A DNA stretch of 64,000 nucleotides from Stenotrophomonas oahuensis (GTDB lineage: Bacteria; Pseudomonadota; Gammaproteobacteria; Xanthomonadales; Xanthomonadaceae): NCBI RefSeq assembly GCF_031834595.1, contig NZ_CP115541.1, forward strand, positions 3,404,501 to 3,468,500, read 5' to 3'. Under the pieces are notes generated by a model. It ran no database searches. It was not told the origin of the DNA and was given only the letters and a program-made list of their open reading frames with translations. This document shows, piece by piece, positions 15,842 through 25,912 of this stretch (positions are counted from its first letter, which is position 1; each line of letters starts with the position of its first letter). A program made the translations under genes and the position numbers.

Positions 15842-16345
15842 TCAGGCGTCGCGATTACCGCGACGCATGGCGCGCTGCTTTTCAATGGCCCAGTCGCGGT
15901 CCTTGGCGGCGTCGCGCTTGTCGTGGGTCTGCTTGCCCTTGGCCAGTGCCACTTCCAGCTTGATCTTGTTCTTGCTCCAGTACATCGCGGTGGGCACGAT
16001 GGTGTAGCCGTCGCGTTCGACCTTGCCGATCAGTTTGTCGATCTCCCGGCGGTGCAGCAGCAGCTTGCGCTCGCGGCGGTCGTTGGCCACCACGTGGGTG
16101 GAGGCCTGGATCAACGGGGTGATCTGCGCGCCGATCAGGTAGATCTCGCCGGACTTCACATAGGCGTAGGCGTCGACGATGTTGCCGCGCCCGGCGCGGA
16201 TCGACTTGACCTCCCAGCCCTGCAGGGCCAGACCGGCCTCGAAGCGCTCTTCAATGTGGTACTCGTGGCGGGCACGCTTGTTGAGCGCGATGGTTTTATT
16301 GGCCGTCGCGTTCTTTGCTTTATCCTTGGCGCTGTTCTTGCTCAT
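15842..16345 (-). CDS. smpB: SsrA-binding protein SmpB
   Basis: The 167-residue protein binds tmRNA and delivers it to stalled ribosomes. The OB-fold signature is clear: [42 protein letters not shown], followed by [24 protein letters not shown] and the basic C-terminal tail ([32 protein letters not shown]) that occupies the mRNA channel. The lysine-rich N-terminus ([17 protein letters not shown]) is normal for the family in xanthomonads. It is transcribed towards ssrA and divergently from ratA. Confidence 0.97.
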   Translation of the reverse strand: MSKNSAKDKAKNATANKTIALNKRARHEYHIEERFEAGLALQGWEVKSIRAGRGNIVDAYAYVKSGEIYLIGAQITPLIQASTHVVANDRRERKLLLHRREIDKLIGKVERDGYTIVPTAMYWSKNKIKLEVALAKGKQTHDKRDAAKDRDWAIEKQRAMRRGNRDA

Positions 16346-16402
16346 TTATCTATTGTCTCCGATTCCGGCCGTCCGTGGTCGATTCGTCAGCCAAGCCAAC
16401 GT

Positions 16403-16831
16403 ATGACTACCATCCGCCGCAGTGCCCTGGTTGAACATTCCGCCGCCCGCATGTTCGACCTGGTAAATGATGTCGAGGCCTACCCGCGCCGGTTCCGCTG
16501 GTGCTCGGCCTCGCAGGTCCTGGAATCCAGCCCGGATAGGGTGGTGGCGCGGCTGGACCTGGGCCTGGGCTCGTTCTCGACCTGGTTCATGACCGAAAAC
16601 AGCCTGCAGCGGCCACACCATATTGATATGAAGCTGCGCGATGGTCCCTTCAAGCAGCTGCATGGCCGCTGGGAGTTCCATGCGCTGGCCGAAGATGCGT
16701 GCAAGGTCACCCTCACCCTGGACTTCGAACCCACCAGCCGCCTGCTCGGGCCGGCACTGGCACTGGGCTTCCAGGGCCTGGCCGACCGCATGGTCAACGA
16801 CTTCATCCGCGTTGCCGACAGCCAGGACTGA
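16403..16831 (+). CDS. ratA: RatA-type START-domain protein (ubiquinone-binding/RatA toxin family)
   Basis: The 142-residue protein matches the Coq10/RatA branch of START domains: ALVEHSAARMFDLVNDVEAYPRRFRWCSASQVLE at the N-terminus and LTLDFEPTSRLLGPALALGFQGLADRMVNDFIRVA at the C-terminus. In E. coli RatA was described as blocking 70S assembly; other members act in ubiquinone biosynthesis. The position opposite smpB and before an RnfH-like gene is the standard arrangement. Start ATG 16403 is 57 bases from the divergent smpB start. Confidence 0.93.
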   Translation: MTTIRRSALVEHSAARMFDLVNDVEAYPRRFRWCSASQVLESSPDRVVARLDLGLGSFSTWFMTENSLQRPHHIDMKLRDGPFKQLHGRWEFHALAEDACKVTLTLDFEPTSRLLGPALALGFQGLADRMVNDFIRVADSQD

Positions 16832-16834
16832 GCG

Positions 16835-17089
16835 GTGATCCGCGTCGAGGTGGTGCTGGCATGGCCGGACCGGGTGGAGCGCCGGGCGCTGGAGCTGGCC
16901 GAAGGGGCGACAGTGGCCGAAGCGATTGCGGCGGCGAACCTGCCCGGTAGCGCAGACTGCCCGGCGGTGGCGGTGCATGGGCTGCTGGCCCGGCTTGCCC
17001 AGGTGCTGGAGGACAACGACCGGGTGGAACTGCTGAGGCCCTTGCTGGCCGACCCGAAGGACAACCGGCGCCGGCGCGCTGCGAGGTAA
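16835..17089 (+). CDS. RnfH/RatB family protein
   Basis: The 84-residue protein starts at GTG 16835, 3 bases after the ratA stop, so the two genes are translationally linked. It has the ubiquitin-like beta-grasp pattern of RnfH: IRVEVVLAWPDRVERRALELAEGATVAEAIAAANL and a closing LEDNDRVELLRPLLADPKDNRRRRA, where the RPLxxDPKxxRRxRA tail is the family signature. Function is unknown in general; the gene is usually paired with ratA. Confidence 0.9.
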   Translation: MIRVEVVLAWPDRVERRALELAEGATVAEAIAAANLPGSADCPAVAVHGLLARLAQVLEDNDRVELLRPLLADPKDNRRRRAAR

Positions 17090-17114
17090 CTGCGTTCGCG
17101 GTCTGCGGGCGGAT

Positions 17115-17137
17115 CAGCCGGGCAAGCCCGGCTCTAC
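17115..17137 (-). repeat. SMAG-type repeat, single copy
   Basis: CAGCCGGGC-AAG-CCCGGCTCTAC is a minus-orientation GTAG element between the converging ratB-like and bamE genes. Confidence 0.8.
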
Positions 17138-17140
17138 GAT

Positions 17141-17536
17141 TCAGCGACCGCGCTGCTTCTTCTTGTCCTTGGCCAGGTTGCGGCCGAACTGGCGGACGGT
17201 GTCCTGGGCCAGCTGGGCGTCGCGGGTGGCGAAGAAGTCGCCTTCCCAGCGGGTGACCAGGTCGTTCTCGAAGAACACGGTGAAGTTCTTCACTTCAGTA
17301 CGGCCCACCCGGTTGGTCCGCTCGGTGGCGGTGTAGTCCCAGCGCTGGGCGTGGAACGGGTCGGGAATGGACGGGGTGCCGAGCAGGGCGTTGACCTGCT
17401 GCTTGCTCTGGCCGACCTGCAGCTGACCGACGGCCTGCTCCCGGACCAGGTTGCCCTGATAGATGGGTTGCTTGTAGATGATGCCGCACCCGGTGGTGGA
17501 CAGGGCAACGGCGGCGACCAGCAGGAGATTGCGCAT
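17141..17536 (-). CDS. bamE: Outer membrane protein assembly factor BamE (SmpA/OmlA lipoprotein)
   Basis: The 131-residue precursor has a lipoprotein signal ending in the lipobox LSTTGC, so mature protein is anchored by Cys17 to the outer membrane. The SmpA/OmlA fold is seen in YKQPIYQGNLVREQAVGQLQVGQSKQQVNALLGTPSIPDPFHAQRWDYTA, matching the YxxxxxQGN and LxxGMs-like motifs. It stabilises the BAM complex that folds outer-membrane proteins. It is divergent from fur, the arrangement known in Xanthomonas as omlA-fur. The lysine/arginine-rich tail is longer than in E. coli. Confidence 0.95.
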   Translation of the reverse strand: MRNLLLVAAVALSTTGCGIIYKQPIYQGNLVREQAVGQLQVGQSKQQVNALLGTPSIPDPFHAQRWDYTATERTNRVGRTEVKNFTVFFENDLVTRWEGDFFATRDAQLAQDTVRQFGRNLAKDKKKQRGR

Positions 17537-17548
17537 CGGAAAGGGCGT

Positions 17549-17575
17549 TTGGGGAAATCCAGTCGATGATACACT
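17549..17575 (+). promoter_or_regulatory. Possible fur promoter
   Basis: TTGGGG (17549-17554) and TACACT (17570-17575) could be -35 and -10 hexamers, with a short 15-base spacer, upstream of fur. The spacing is not ideal, so this is a tentative call. Confidence 0.3.
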
Positions 17576-17639
17576 CCCCGCGTGTCGCCGCGACCCAATC
17601 CGAGGCAGCTGGCGCTAAATCGCCAATGAACGGAGACTT

Positions 17640-18056
17640 ATGGAAACCAACGACCTGCGCAAAGTCGGCCTGAAGGTGACCCACCCGCGGATGCGGATCC
17701 TGGCCCTGCTGGAGCAGCGGGATGCCCAGAAGCACCACCACCACATGACCGCTGAAGACATCTACCGCCAGCTGCTCGAGCACGGTGATGAAATCGGGCT
17801 GGCCACGGTGTACCGCGTGCTGACCCAGTTCGAGGCCGCCGGCCTGGTGCTGAAGCACAACTTCGAGGGCGGCCAGGCCGTTTACGAACTGGACCGCGGC
17901 GGTCATCACGACCACATGGTCGATGTCGACAGCGGCAAGATCATCGAGTTCGAAAGCCACGAGATCGAAGAGCTGCAGCGCAAGATCGCGGCGGATCATG
18001 GTTACGAGCTGGAAGAGCACTCGCTGGTGCTGTACGTGCGCAAGAAGCGTAAATAA
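17640..18056 (+). CDS. fur: Ferric uptake regulator Fur
   Basis: The 138-residue protein has GGAGA 6 bases before the ATG. It shows a winged-helix N-terminus (LRKVGLKVTHPRMRILALLEQ...HMTAEDIYRQL), the GLATVYRVLTQFEAAGLV recognition segment, and the metal-binding HHDHMVDVDSGKIIEF motif. An extra histidine cluster (KHHHHM) lies at the usual place. With iron it represses siderophore and uptake genes. The C-terminal CxxC pair of some Fur proteins is absent, as in many xanthomonads. It is divergent from bamE and ends in a GTAG repeat pair. Confidence 0.97.
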   Translation: METNDLRKVGLKVTHPRMRILALLEQRDAQKHHHHMTAEDIYRQLLEHGDEIGLATVYRVLTQFEAAGLVLKHNFEGGQAVYELDRGGHHDHMVDVDSGKIIEFESHEIEELQRKIAADHGYELEEHSLVLYVRKKRK

Positions 18057-18095
18057 CCGCAACGCGGTTGTTTACGCGATCGGGATGCAACGCCG

Positions 18096-18164
18096 CGACG
18101 ACCAACGGTCGTCGCCTACCGCGGGGATCATCGCGCCCGGTAGGTCCCGACCGTTGGTCGGGAC
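18096..18164. repeat. GTAG-type repeat pair (second sequence family)
   Basis: GACGACCAACGGTCGTC...CTAC at 18096-18119 and GTAGGTCCCGACC-GTT-GGTCGGGAC at 18140-18164 face each other. The stem differs from the GAGCCGGGC family but the GTAG tip is kept. The pair lies between converging fur and recN and probably ends both transcripts. Confidence 0.75.
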
Positions 18165-18171
18165 GCCCCCC

Positions 18172-19833
18172 TCACACCTGCAACAGCTTCCGCGCGGCCG
18201 CCCGCGCCTCCTTGCTGACTTCCACGCCGCCCAGCATTCGGGCGAGCTCTTCTTCGCGCGCCTTGCTGTCCAGCTTCTCCACCGCGCTCTGGGTCATCCC
18301 GTCCACGGGGGCCTTGCTCACCCGGTAATGCGCGTGGCCCTTGGAGGCCACCTGCGGCAGGTGGGTCACGCACAGCACCTGGCGCTTTTCGCCCAGGGCG
18401 CGCAGCTTCTGCCCGACGATGTCGGCCACGGCACCGCCAATCCCCGAATCCACTTCGTCAAAGACCATGGTCGGCACCGCGTCCAGGTCCAGCGCGGCCA
18501 CTTCAATGGCCAGCGAGATGCGTGACAGCTCGCCCCCGGAGGCCACCTTGCGCAGGGCGCGCGGCGGCTGGCCGGCGTTGGCGGCCACCAGGAACTCAAC
18601 CCGCTCGGCCCCGTTCGGGTCCGGCTTGGCCACGGCCTGCGGTTCGATCTCGATCAGGAACTGACCGCCGCCCATGCCCAGCTCGCCGATCAGCGCGGTG
18701 GTGGTGGCGGAAAGCTCGGCTGCGGCGGTGCGACGGCTGGCGCTCAATGTGGCGGCCACGGCCTGCCATTGCCCCGCCGCGCGGTCGATCTCGCCGGCCA
18801 GCGTCTGCAGGCGGGCGTCGGCGCCGCGAAGCTGCTCCACTTCGGTTTCCATCGCATCGCGATGCTCGCCCAGCTGCTCCATCGGCACCCGGTGCTTGCG
18901 TGCCAGGTCGTGCAGGCGGCCGAGGCGGCGTTCGATGTCCTCGAACTGCTCCGGGTCGGCATCCAGGTCGCCGTGCACCCGGTCGAGCAGGGCCAGGGCT
19001 TCGTGCAGCTGGATGGCCGCGCCGTCCAGCAGGGCGTCCACGTCGCCCAGGCGCGGGTCGTGTTCGGCCACCCGCGACAGCTCGTGCCGGGTCTGCTGCA
19101 GCTGCTGCAGCACGGCGCTGTCGTCATCGCCATTCAGGCGTGCGGCGGCCACGTCGCAGGCGGTGAGCAGGGCACCGGCATGGGCCTGGCGGCGGTGGCT
19201 GCTGGTCAGTCCGACAATCGAGGCCGGCTCCAGGTCCTCGCGCTGCAGCTCGCCCAGCTGGTGTTCCAGAAAACCGATGCGGTCGCTGACGTCGCCCTGG
19301 CGCGACAGCGCCTCGGCTTCGTCAACCAGCGCCTGCCAGCGGGCGGCAGCCTGGCGTACCTGGCTGCGCTCGGCCTCGTTGCGGGCGTAGGCGTCCAGCA
19401 GCGCCAGCTGCGAGGGGCGCGCCAGCAGGGCCTGCTGGTCGTGCTGGCCATGGATCTCCACCAGCATGCCGGCCAGCTCGCCGAGCTGGGTCAAGGTGAC
19501 CGGGCGGCCGTTGATCCACGAACGCGAGCCGCCGTCGGCGCGGATGACCCGGCGCAGCTGGCACTGGTCGTCATCGTCCAGTTCGTTGTCGCGCAGCCAG
19601 GCGCGCGCGGGTGCGTCGGCGTCGGGCGCGAACTCGGCCGACAGTTCGGCGCGGGCGGCCCCGTGGCGGACCACGCCGCTGTCGGCGCGCAGGCCGGACA
19701 GGAAGCCGAGTGCGTCCACCATCAGCGACTTGCCGGCCCCGGTTTCACCGGAGACTACGGTCATGCCCGGCCCGAACTCCAGTTCGGTGGCGCGGACGAC
19801 GGCGAAATCCTTGATCGAAAGATGTCTGAGCAT
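18172..19833 (-). CDS. recN: DNA repair protein RecN
   Basis: The 553-residue SMC-like ATPase acts in double-strand-break repair. The Walker A motif GETGAGKSLMVDALG is near residue 30, a long coiled-coil middle with frequent QLQ/ELxR heptads follows, and the signature LRKVASGGELSRISLAIE and Walker B PTMVFDEVDSGIGGAVA lie in the C-terminal 150 residues. The length is normal for the family. It is divergent from hrcA; I see no xanthomonad-type LexA box in the 111-base gap. Confidence 0.97.
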   Translation of the reverse strand: MLRHLSIKDFAVVRATELEFGPGMTVVSGETGAGKSLMVDALGFLSGLRADSGVVRHGAARAELSAEFAPDADAPARAWLRDNELDDDDQCQLRRVIRADGGSRSWINGRPVTLTQLGELAGMLVEIHGQHDQQALLARPSQLALLDAYARNEAERSQVRQAAARWQALVDEAEALSRQGDVSDRIGFLEHQLGELQREDLEPASIVGLTSSHRRQAHAGALLTACDVAAARLNGDDDSAVLQQLQQTRHELSRVAEHDPRLGDVDALLDGAAIQLHEALALLDRVHGDLDADPEQFEDIERRLGRLHDLARKHRVPMEQLGEHRDAMETEVEQLRGADARLQTLAGEIDRAAGQWQAVAATLSASRRTAAAELSATTTALIGELGMGGGQFLIEIEPQAVAKPDPNGAERVEFLVAANAGQPPRALRKVASGGELSRISLAIEVAALDLDAVPTMVFDEVDSGIGGAVADIVGQKLRALGEKRQVLCVTHLPQVASKGHAHYRVSKAPVDGMTQSAVEKLDSKAREEELARMLGGVEVSKEARAAARKLLQV

Positions 19834-19944
19834 GGTATTGGGTTCTTGAGCCGCGCAACGCTAGCATGGGCGCGGGGCCACTCCAATGACTTGCCAACGT
19901 CCACGCCAGCCATTATCAAGGCGGGCGTCTCACAGGCTGATTCC

Positions 19945-21012
19945 ATGCACGCACCTTCGCCACCGCTGGCACCGCGCGCCCGCCACCTGCTGCGGACCCT
20001 GATCGCGCGCCATATCCAGGATGGGGAACCGGTGGGGTCGCAGACGCTGGCGCGACTGGCTGGCCTGGACGTCAGCCCGGCCACCATCCGCAACATCCTG
20101 GGCGACCTGGAGGATCTGGGCCTGCTCAGCTCACCGCATGCCTCGGCCGGGCGGGTACCCACCGCCACCGGCTACCGGGTGTTTGTCGACAGCCTGGTCA
20201 AGATGCAGCCGCCGGGCGAGGGCGAACTGCAGCGCCTGCGCAGCGAGCTGTCCAGCGGTACCGGCACCCAGGCGCTGCTGGGCAGTGCCTCGGAACTGCT
20301 GTCGGCGATGAGTCATTTCGTGGGTGTCGTGGGTGCCCCCCGGCGCGAACAGTTCGCATTCCGGCATATCGATTTCGTGGCGCTGGACGCGCGCCGGGTG
20401 CTGGCCATCCTGGTATTCGCCGACAACGAGGTGCAGAACCGGGTGATCGAGCCCCGCCGCGCCTGGGAGCCGGCCGAGCTGGAGCGGGTCGCCAACTATC
20501 TCAATGCGCATTGCGCCGGCCGCACCCTGGCCGAGATCCGCGCCGGCCTGCTGCTGGAGCTGCGCCAGGCCCGTTCGGAAATGGAGCAGCTGCTGGCCCA
20601 CAGCGTGGAGCTGGCCGAGCAGGCCCTGGCCCCGCCGGCCGATGACATCGTGCTGGCCGGGCAGACCCGGCTGATGGGGGTGCAGGACCTGTCCGACCTG
20701 GAACGGCTGCGCGAGCTGTTTGACGTATTCGCCAGCAAGCGCGAGATCCTGCAGCTGCTGGAACGCACCAGCCAGGCCCCGGGGGTGCGCATCTTCATTG
20801 GCGAGGAAACCGGGGTGGTGCCGCTGGAAAGCGTGTCGCTGGTGACCGCGCCGTACTCGGCCGGCGGCCAGGTGCTGGGCGTGCTCGGGGTGATCGGCCC
20901 GAAACGGATGGCCTACGACCGCATGATTCCGCTGGTGGAGGCCACCGCCCAGGTGCTGGGGGCGGCGCTGGACGCACCCTCTAGCGGTGGATTGTCCCGT
21001 GACCGCACCTGA
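19945..21012 (+). CDS. hrcA: Heat-inducible transcription repressor HrcA
   Basis: The 355-residue protein is assigned from the N-terminal winged helix (RARHLLRTLIARHIQDGEPVGSQTLARLAGLDVSPATIRNILGDLEDLGLLSSPHASAGRVPTATGYRVFVD), which is highly typical. The GAF-like dimerisation core and the C-terminal VRIFIGEE...VTAPYSAGGQVLGVLGVIGPKRMAYDRMIPLVE segment follow. The start at 19945 is chosen to match family length; the frame extends upstream through recN antisense without meaning. HrcA normally binds CIRCE elements; no clear CIRCE is seen upstream here. It heads the hrcA-grpE-dnaK-dnaJ cluster. Confidence 0.95.
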   Translation: MHAPSPPLAPRARHLLRTLIARHIQDGEPVGSQTLARLAGLDVSPATIRNILGDLEDLGLLSSPHASAGRVPTATGYRVFVDSLVKMQPPGEGELQRLRSELSSGTGTQALLGSASELLSAMSHFVGVVGAPRREQFAFRHIDFVALDARRVLAILVFADNEVQNRVIEPRRAWEPAELERVANYLNAHCAGRTLAEIRAGLLLELRQARSEMEQLLAHSVELAEQALAPPADDIVLAGQTRLMGVQDLSDLERLRELFDVFASKREILQLLERTSQAPGVRIFIGEETGVVPLESVSLVTAPYSAGGQVLGVLGVIGPKRMAYDRMIPLVEATAQVLGAALDAPSSGGLSRDRT

Positions 21013-21026
21013 AAGCGTCATCTGCT

Positions 21027-21053
21027 CTTGAATCGGTCCGCCGCGCCCACATA
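21027..21053 (+). promoter_or_regulatory. Sigma-32-type promoter candidate before grpE
   Basis: CTTGAAT (21027-21033), a 12-base spacer and CCCACATA (21046-21053) resemble the heat-shock promoter CTTGAAA-N11-16-CCCCATnT. It lies 40 bases upstream of the grpE start. Confidence 0.6.
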
Positions 21054-21093
21054 GGGGGTGTGGAGGCGGGGAGTGACCGCCAAGGACCCGAAC

Positions 21094-21609
21094 ATGAATC
21101 AAGATCAGCCCGATACCGCCACCCCGTCCCCGGCCGACGCCGCTGCCGAAGGTTCTTCGCTGCAGCAGCAGCTGGAGGCCCTGCAGAACGAGGTCGCCCT
21201 GCTGCGTTCGGAGTCGCTGCGCGAGCGCGCCGACCTGGACAACCAGCGCAAGCGTGTGGCCCGCGACGTGGAGCAGGCGCGCCGCTTCGCCAATGAAAAA
21301 CTTCTGGGCGAACTGCTGCCGGTGTTCGACAGCCTGGACGCCGGCCTGAATGCCGCCGGCACCGAGGCCAGCCCGCTGCGCGAAGGCCTGGAGCTGACCT
21401 ACAAGCAGCTGCTGAAGGTCGCCGCCGACAACGGCCTGACCCTGCTGGACCCGACCGGGCAGCCGTTCAACCCGGAACACCACCAGGCCATCAGCCAGGT
21501 CGACGCCCCCGGCGCGGCCCCGGGCAGCGTGGTCCAGGTGTTCCAGAAGGGTTACCTGCTGAACGACCGCCTGCTGCGTCCTGCGCTGGTGGTGGTTGCA
21601 AGGGATTGA
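21094..21609 (+). CDS. grpE: Nucleotide exchange factor GrpE
   Basis: The 171-residue co-chaperone releases ADP from DnaK. Start ATG 21094 has AAGGA 8 bases upstream. A disordered acidic N-terminus precedes the long dimerisation helix ([60 protein letters not shown]) and the beta domain ends with [11 protein letters not shown]...[24 protein letters not shown]. All are hallmark segments. A SMAG repeat follows before dnaK. Confidence 0.97.
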   Translation: MNQDQPDTATPSPADAAAEGSSLQQQLEALQNEVALLRSESLRERADLDNQRKRVARDVEQARRFANEKLLGELLPVFDSLDAGLNAAGTEASPLREGLELTYKQLLKVAADNGLTLLDPTGQPFNPEHHQAISQVDAPGAAPGSVVQVFQKGYLLNDRLLRPALVVVARD

Positions 21610-21617
21610 TCAACCGT

Positions 21618-21641
21618 GCAGCCGGGCAAGCCCGGCTCTAC
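21618..21641 (-). repeat. SMAG-type repeat between grpE and dnaK
   Basis: GCAGCCGGGC-AAG-CCCGGCTCTAC, the same sequence family as at 913 and 17115. It lies within the operon and may trim or attenuate the grpE message upstream of the separate dnaK promoter. Confidence 0.8.
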
Positions 21642-21676
21642 GGCAACCCTGGTTGAACACAGCGTTCGCGGAATGG

Positions 21677-21705
21677 GTTGAATGTGACAAACCCATCCCC
21701 CACAT
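21677..21705 (+). promoter_or_regulatory. Sigma-32-type promoter candidate before dnaK
   Basis: GTTGAAT (21677-21683), a 13-base spacer and CCCCCACAT (21697-21705) resemble the heat-shock consensus. It lies 58 bases upstream of the dnaK start and would allow dnaK to be read apart from grpE. Confidence 0.6.
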
Positions 21706-21762
21706 CCCATTCATAACCCGGCAGCCGCCGGACAGTACTTAAGAACTTTCAGGAGTCTCCCC

Positions 21763-23697
<1,935 letters not shown>

Positions 23698-23710
23698 TCC
23701 AGACGCGACA

Positions 23711-23736
23711 CGGGACGCTGCGCAGGCAGCGTCCCG
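23711..23736 (+). terminator. Hairpin between dnaK and dnaJ
   Basis: CGGGACGCTGC and GCAGCGTCCCG form a perfect 11-bp stem with a GCAG loop, followed by only a short T-rich stretch (TTGTCACA). It probably attenuates dnaK-dnaJ read-through and stabilises the dnaK message. Confidence 0.6.
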
Positions 23737-23814
23737 TTGTCACATCTCAGATCCTGACCGCCGCAGCCCGGTGTGTCGGGGGCAATACCCGACTGCCGGA
23801 CAACGATTGAAGTT

Positions 23815-24939
23815 ATGAGCAAGCGCGACTATTACGAAGTGCTGGGCGTGACCCGCACCGCCAGCGAAGAAGAACTGAAGAAAGCCTATCGCCGTTGCGC
23901 GATGAAGTTCCATCCTGACCGCAATCCGGGCGATGCGGCGGCCGAAGCCTCCTTCAAGGAGTGCAAGGAAGCCTACGAAACCCTGTCCGATGCGAACAAA
24001 CGCCGCATGTACGATGCCCACGGCCACGCCGCGTTCGAGCACGGCATGGGCGGCGGTGGTCCGGGCGGCCCGGACATGGGCGACATCTTCGGCGACATCT
24101 TCGGCAACATCTTCGGGGGTGCCGGCGGTGGTCCGCGCCAGGCCCGTCGCGGTGCTGACATCGGTTACGTGATGGAGCTGGACCTGGAAGAAGCCGTGCG
24201 GGGCATCGAGCGCCGCATCGAGATTCCGACCCTGGCCGAGTGCGATGACTGCAACGGCAGTGGCTCGGAAGACGGCAAGGTGGAAACCTGCTCGGTCTGC
24301 AAGGGCCATGGCCAGGTGCGCATCCAGCGCGGCATCTTCGCCATGCAGCAGGCCTGCCATAACTGCAACGGCCGCGGCCAGATCATCCAGACTCCCTGCA
24401 AGACCTGTCACGGCAATGGCCGTGTCGAGGAAGACAAGGTGTTGTCGGTCAAGGTGCCTGCGGGCGTCGACACCGGCGACCGCATCCGCCTGGCGGGCGA
24501 AGGCGAAGCCGGCCCGGCCGGCACGCCGCCGGGTGACCTGTATGTGGAAGTGCGCGTGCGCGAGCACGACATCTTCCAGCGCGACGGCGATGACCTGCAC
24601 TGCGAGGTGCCGATCCGCATCTCCCAGGCGGCATTGGGCGACACCGTGCGCGTGGCGACCCTGGGAGGCTATGCGGAGATCCGCATCCCGGCCGAAACCC
24701 AGACCGGCAAGCTGTTCCGCCTGCGAGGCAAGGGCGTGCGTTCGGTGCGCAGCCGCAGCGAAGGCGACCTGTACTGCCGCGTGGTGGTGGAAACGCCGGT
24801 CAACCTCACCGCCGAGCAGCGCAAGCTGCTGGAGCAGTTCGAAACGACCTTCGTCGGCGAGGAAGCACGTAAGCACTCGCCGAAGTCGGCCACCTTCCTG
24901 GATGGCGTCAAGGGCTTCTGGGACCGCATGACGTCGTAA
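23815..24939 (+). CDS. dnaJ: Chaperone protein DnaJ (Hsp40)
   Basis: The 374-residue protein starts at ATG 23815 ([12 protein letters not shown]), which is the conserved N-terminus. The J domain holds HPD in [10 protein letters not shown] and stimulates the DnaK ATPase. A glycine/phenylalanine region follows, then the zinc-binding domain with four CxxCxGxG repeats ([32 protein letters not shown]), and the C-terminal substrate-binding domains. The gene completes the hrcA-grpE-dnaK-dnaJ cluster and ends at a strong terminator. Confidence 0.99.
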   Translation: MSKRDYYEVLGVTRTASEEELKKAYRRCAMKFHPDRNPGDAAAEASFKECKEAYETLSDANKRRMYDAHGHAAFEHGMGGGGPGGPDMGDIFGDIFGNIFGGAGGGPRQARRGADIGYVMELDLEEAVRGIERRIEIPTLAECDDCNGSGSEDGKVETCSVCKGHGQVRIQRGIFAMQQACHNCNGRGQIIQTPCKTCHGNGRVEEDKVLSVKVPAGVDTGDRIRLAGEGEAGPAGTPPGDLYVEVRVREHDIFQRDGDDLHCEVPIRISQAALGDTVRVATLGGYAEIRIPAETQTGKLFRLRGKGVRSVRSRSEGDLYCRVVVETPVNLTAEQRKLLEQFETTFVGEEARKHSPKSATFLDGVKGFWDRMTS

Positions 24940-24968
24940 GCCGGGTTGGTTCCATTGGTAACGAAAAG

Positions 24969-24992
24969 CGCCGGCAATGCCGGCGTTTTTTT
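24969..24992 (+). terminator. Rho-independent terminator after dnaJ
   Basis: CGCCGGC-AAT-GCCGGCG followed by seven T residues. Its T-run merges into the TATAAT hexamer of the next gene. Confidence 0.9.
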
Positions 24993-24997
24993 ATAAT
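24992..24997 (+). promoter_or_regulatory. Consensus -10 hexamer of a probably leaderless pdxY transcript
   Basis: A perfect TATAAT ends 6 bases before the ATG at 25004, and no ribosome binding site lies between them. A transcript starting about 7 bases after the hexamer would begin at or next to the start codon. A clear -35 is not seen because the terminator stem occupies that place. Confidence 0.5.
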
Positions 24998-25003
24998 GGC
25001 CCC

Positions 25004-25912
25004 ATGAACGAACCCCTCGAAAGCCACCTCGTCCACGGCCGCCGCCAGCGCCCGGACGGTCCGTCGCCGGTCGACGTCATCTCGGTCCAGTCGCAGCTGG
25101 TCTACGGCCACGCCGGCAACAGCGCGGCGGTGCCGCCGCTGCGCGCGCTGGGCGTGCGCGTGGCGGAGATTCCCACCACGCTGCTCAGCAACGCGCCGTT
25201 CTATGCCACCACCCGCGGCCGTGTGCTGCCGTCGGACTGGTTCGCCGACCTGCTGCTGGGTGCAGGCGAACGTGGCTTGCCGCAACGTGCGCGCATGCTG
25301 GTGTCGGGCTACTTCGGCAGCGTCGGCAACGGCGCGGCGTTCGCCGATTGGCTCGATGTGGTGCTGCCGGCCTCGCCGCAGCTGCGCTACTGCCTGGACC
25401 CGGTGATTGGTGACACCCACACCGGGCCCTACGTGGAACCAGGTTTGGAAACCATTTTCGCCGAGCGCCTGCTGCCGCATGCCTGGCTGGTCACGCCGAA
25501 CGCCTTCGAACTCAATCGCCTGACCGGGCTGCCCAGCCTGGAAGAAGGCGACGCCATCGCCGCCGCGCAGGCACTGCTGGCACGTGGCCCGCAATGGGTG
25601 CTCGCGCACAGCGTCGGTGGCGAACCCGGCCAGCTGGTCACCCTGGCGGTCAGCCGCGACGCGATCTGGCGCTGGTCCTCGCCGCACCTGCCGGTGGACG
25701 TGGCCGGCACCGGTGACGTGCTGATGTCGCTGCTGGTGGCCTTCCTGCTGCGCGGCGAGGCGTTCGAACAGGCGATCTCGCGCGCGATTGCCGGCGTCCA
25801 TGTGGCGCTGGAAACCACCCTGGCCAACCACCACGAAGAGTTCGATGTGCTGGCGGCCGCGCCGGCCGCGCTGGCGTTCCCTGATCGCTTCGTTGCCGAG
25901 CGTCTGGCGTGA
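25004..25912 (+). CDS. pdxY: Pyridoxal kinase, PdxY-like
   Basis: The 302-residue ribokinase-fold enzyme phosphorylates pyridoxal to the cofactor PLP. Key segments are VDVISVQSQLVYGHAGNSAAVPPLRALG near the N-terminus, LVSGYFGSVGN, YCLDPVIGDTHTGPYV, WLVTPNAFELNRLTG, and the catalytic anion-hole DVAGTGDVLMSLLVA. The extended N-terminus of about 23 residues before the family start is unusual, but the ATG lies directly after a consensus -10 hexamer. The tyrA start overlaps its stop codon by 4 bases, so the two are co-translated. Confidence 0.9.
   Translation: MNEPLESHLVHGRRQRPDGPSPVDVISVQSQLVYGHAGNSAAVPPLRALGVRVAEIPTTLLSNAPFYATTRGRVLPSDWFADLLLGAGERGLPQRARMLVSGYFGSVGNGAAFADWLDVVLPASPQLRYCLDPVIGDTHTGPYVEPGLETIFAERLLPHAWLVTPNAFELNRLTGLPSLEEGDAIAAAQALLARGPQWVLAHSVGGEPGQLVTLAVSRDAIWRWSSPHLPVDVAGTGDVLMSLLVAFLLRGEAFEQAISRAIAGVHVALETTLANHHEEFDVLAAAPAALAFPDRFVAERLA

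Noticed and set aside
18769..19944. Long N-terminal extension of hrcA reading through recN antisense
   Set aside because: HrcA has its normal length and conserved N-terminus from 19945.
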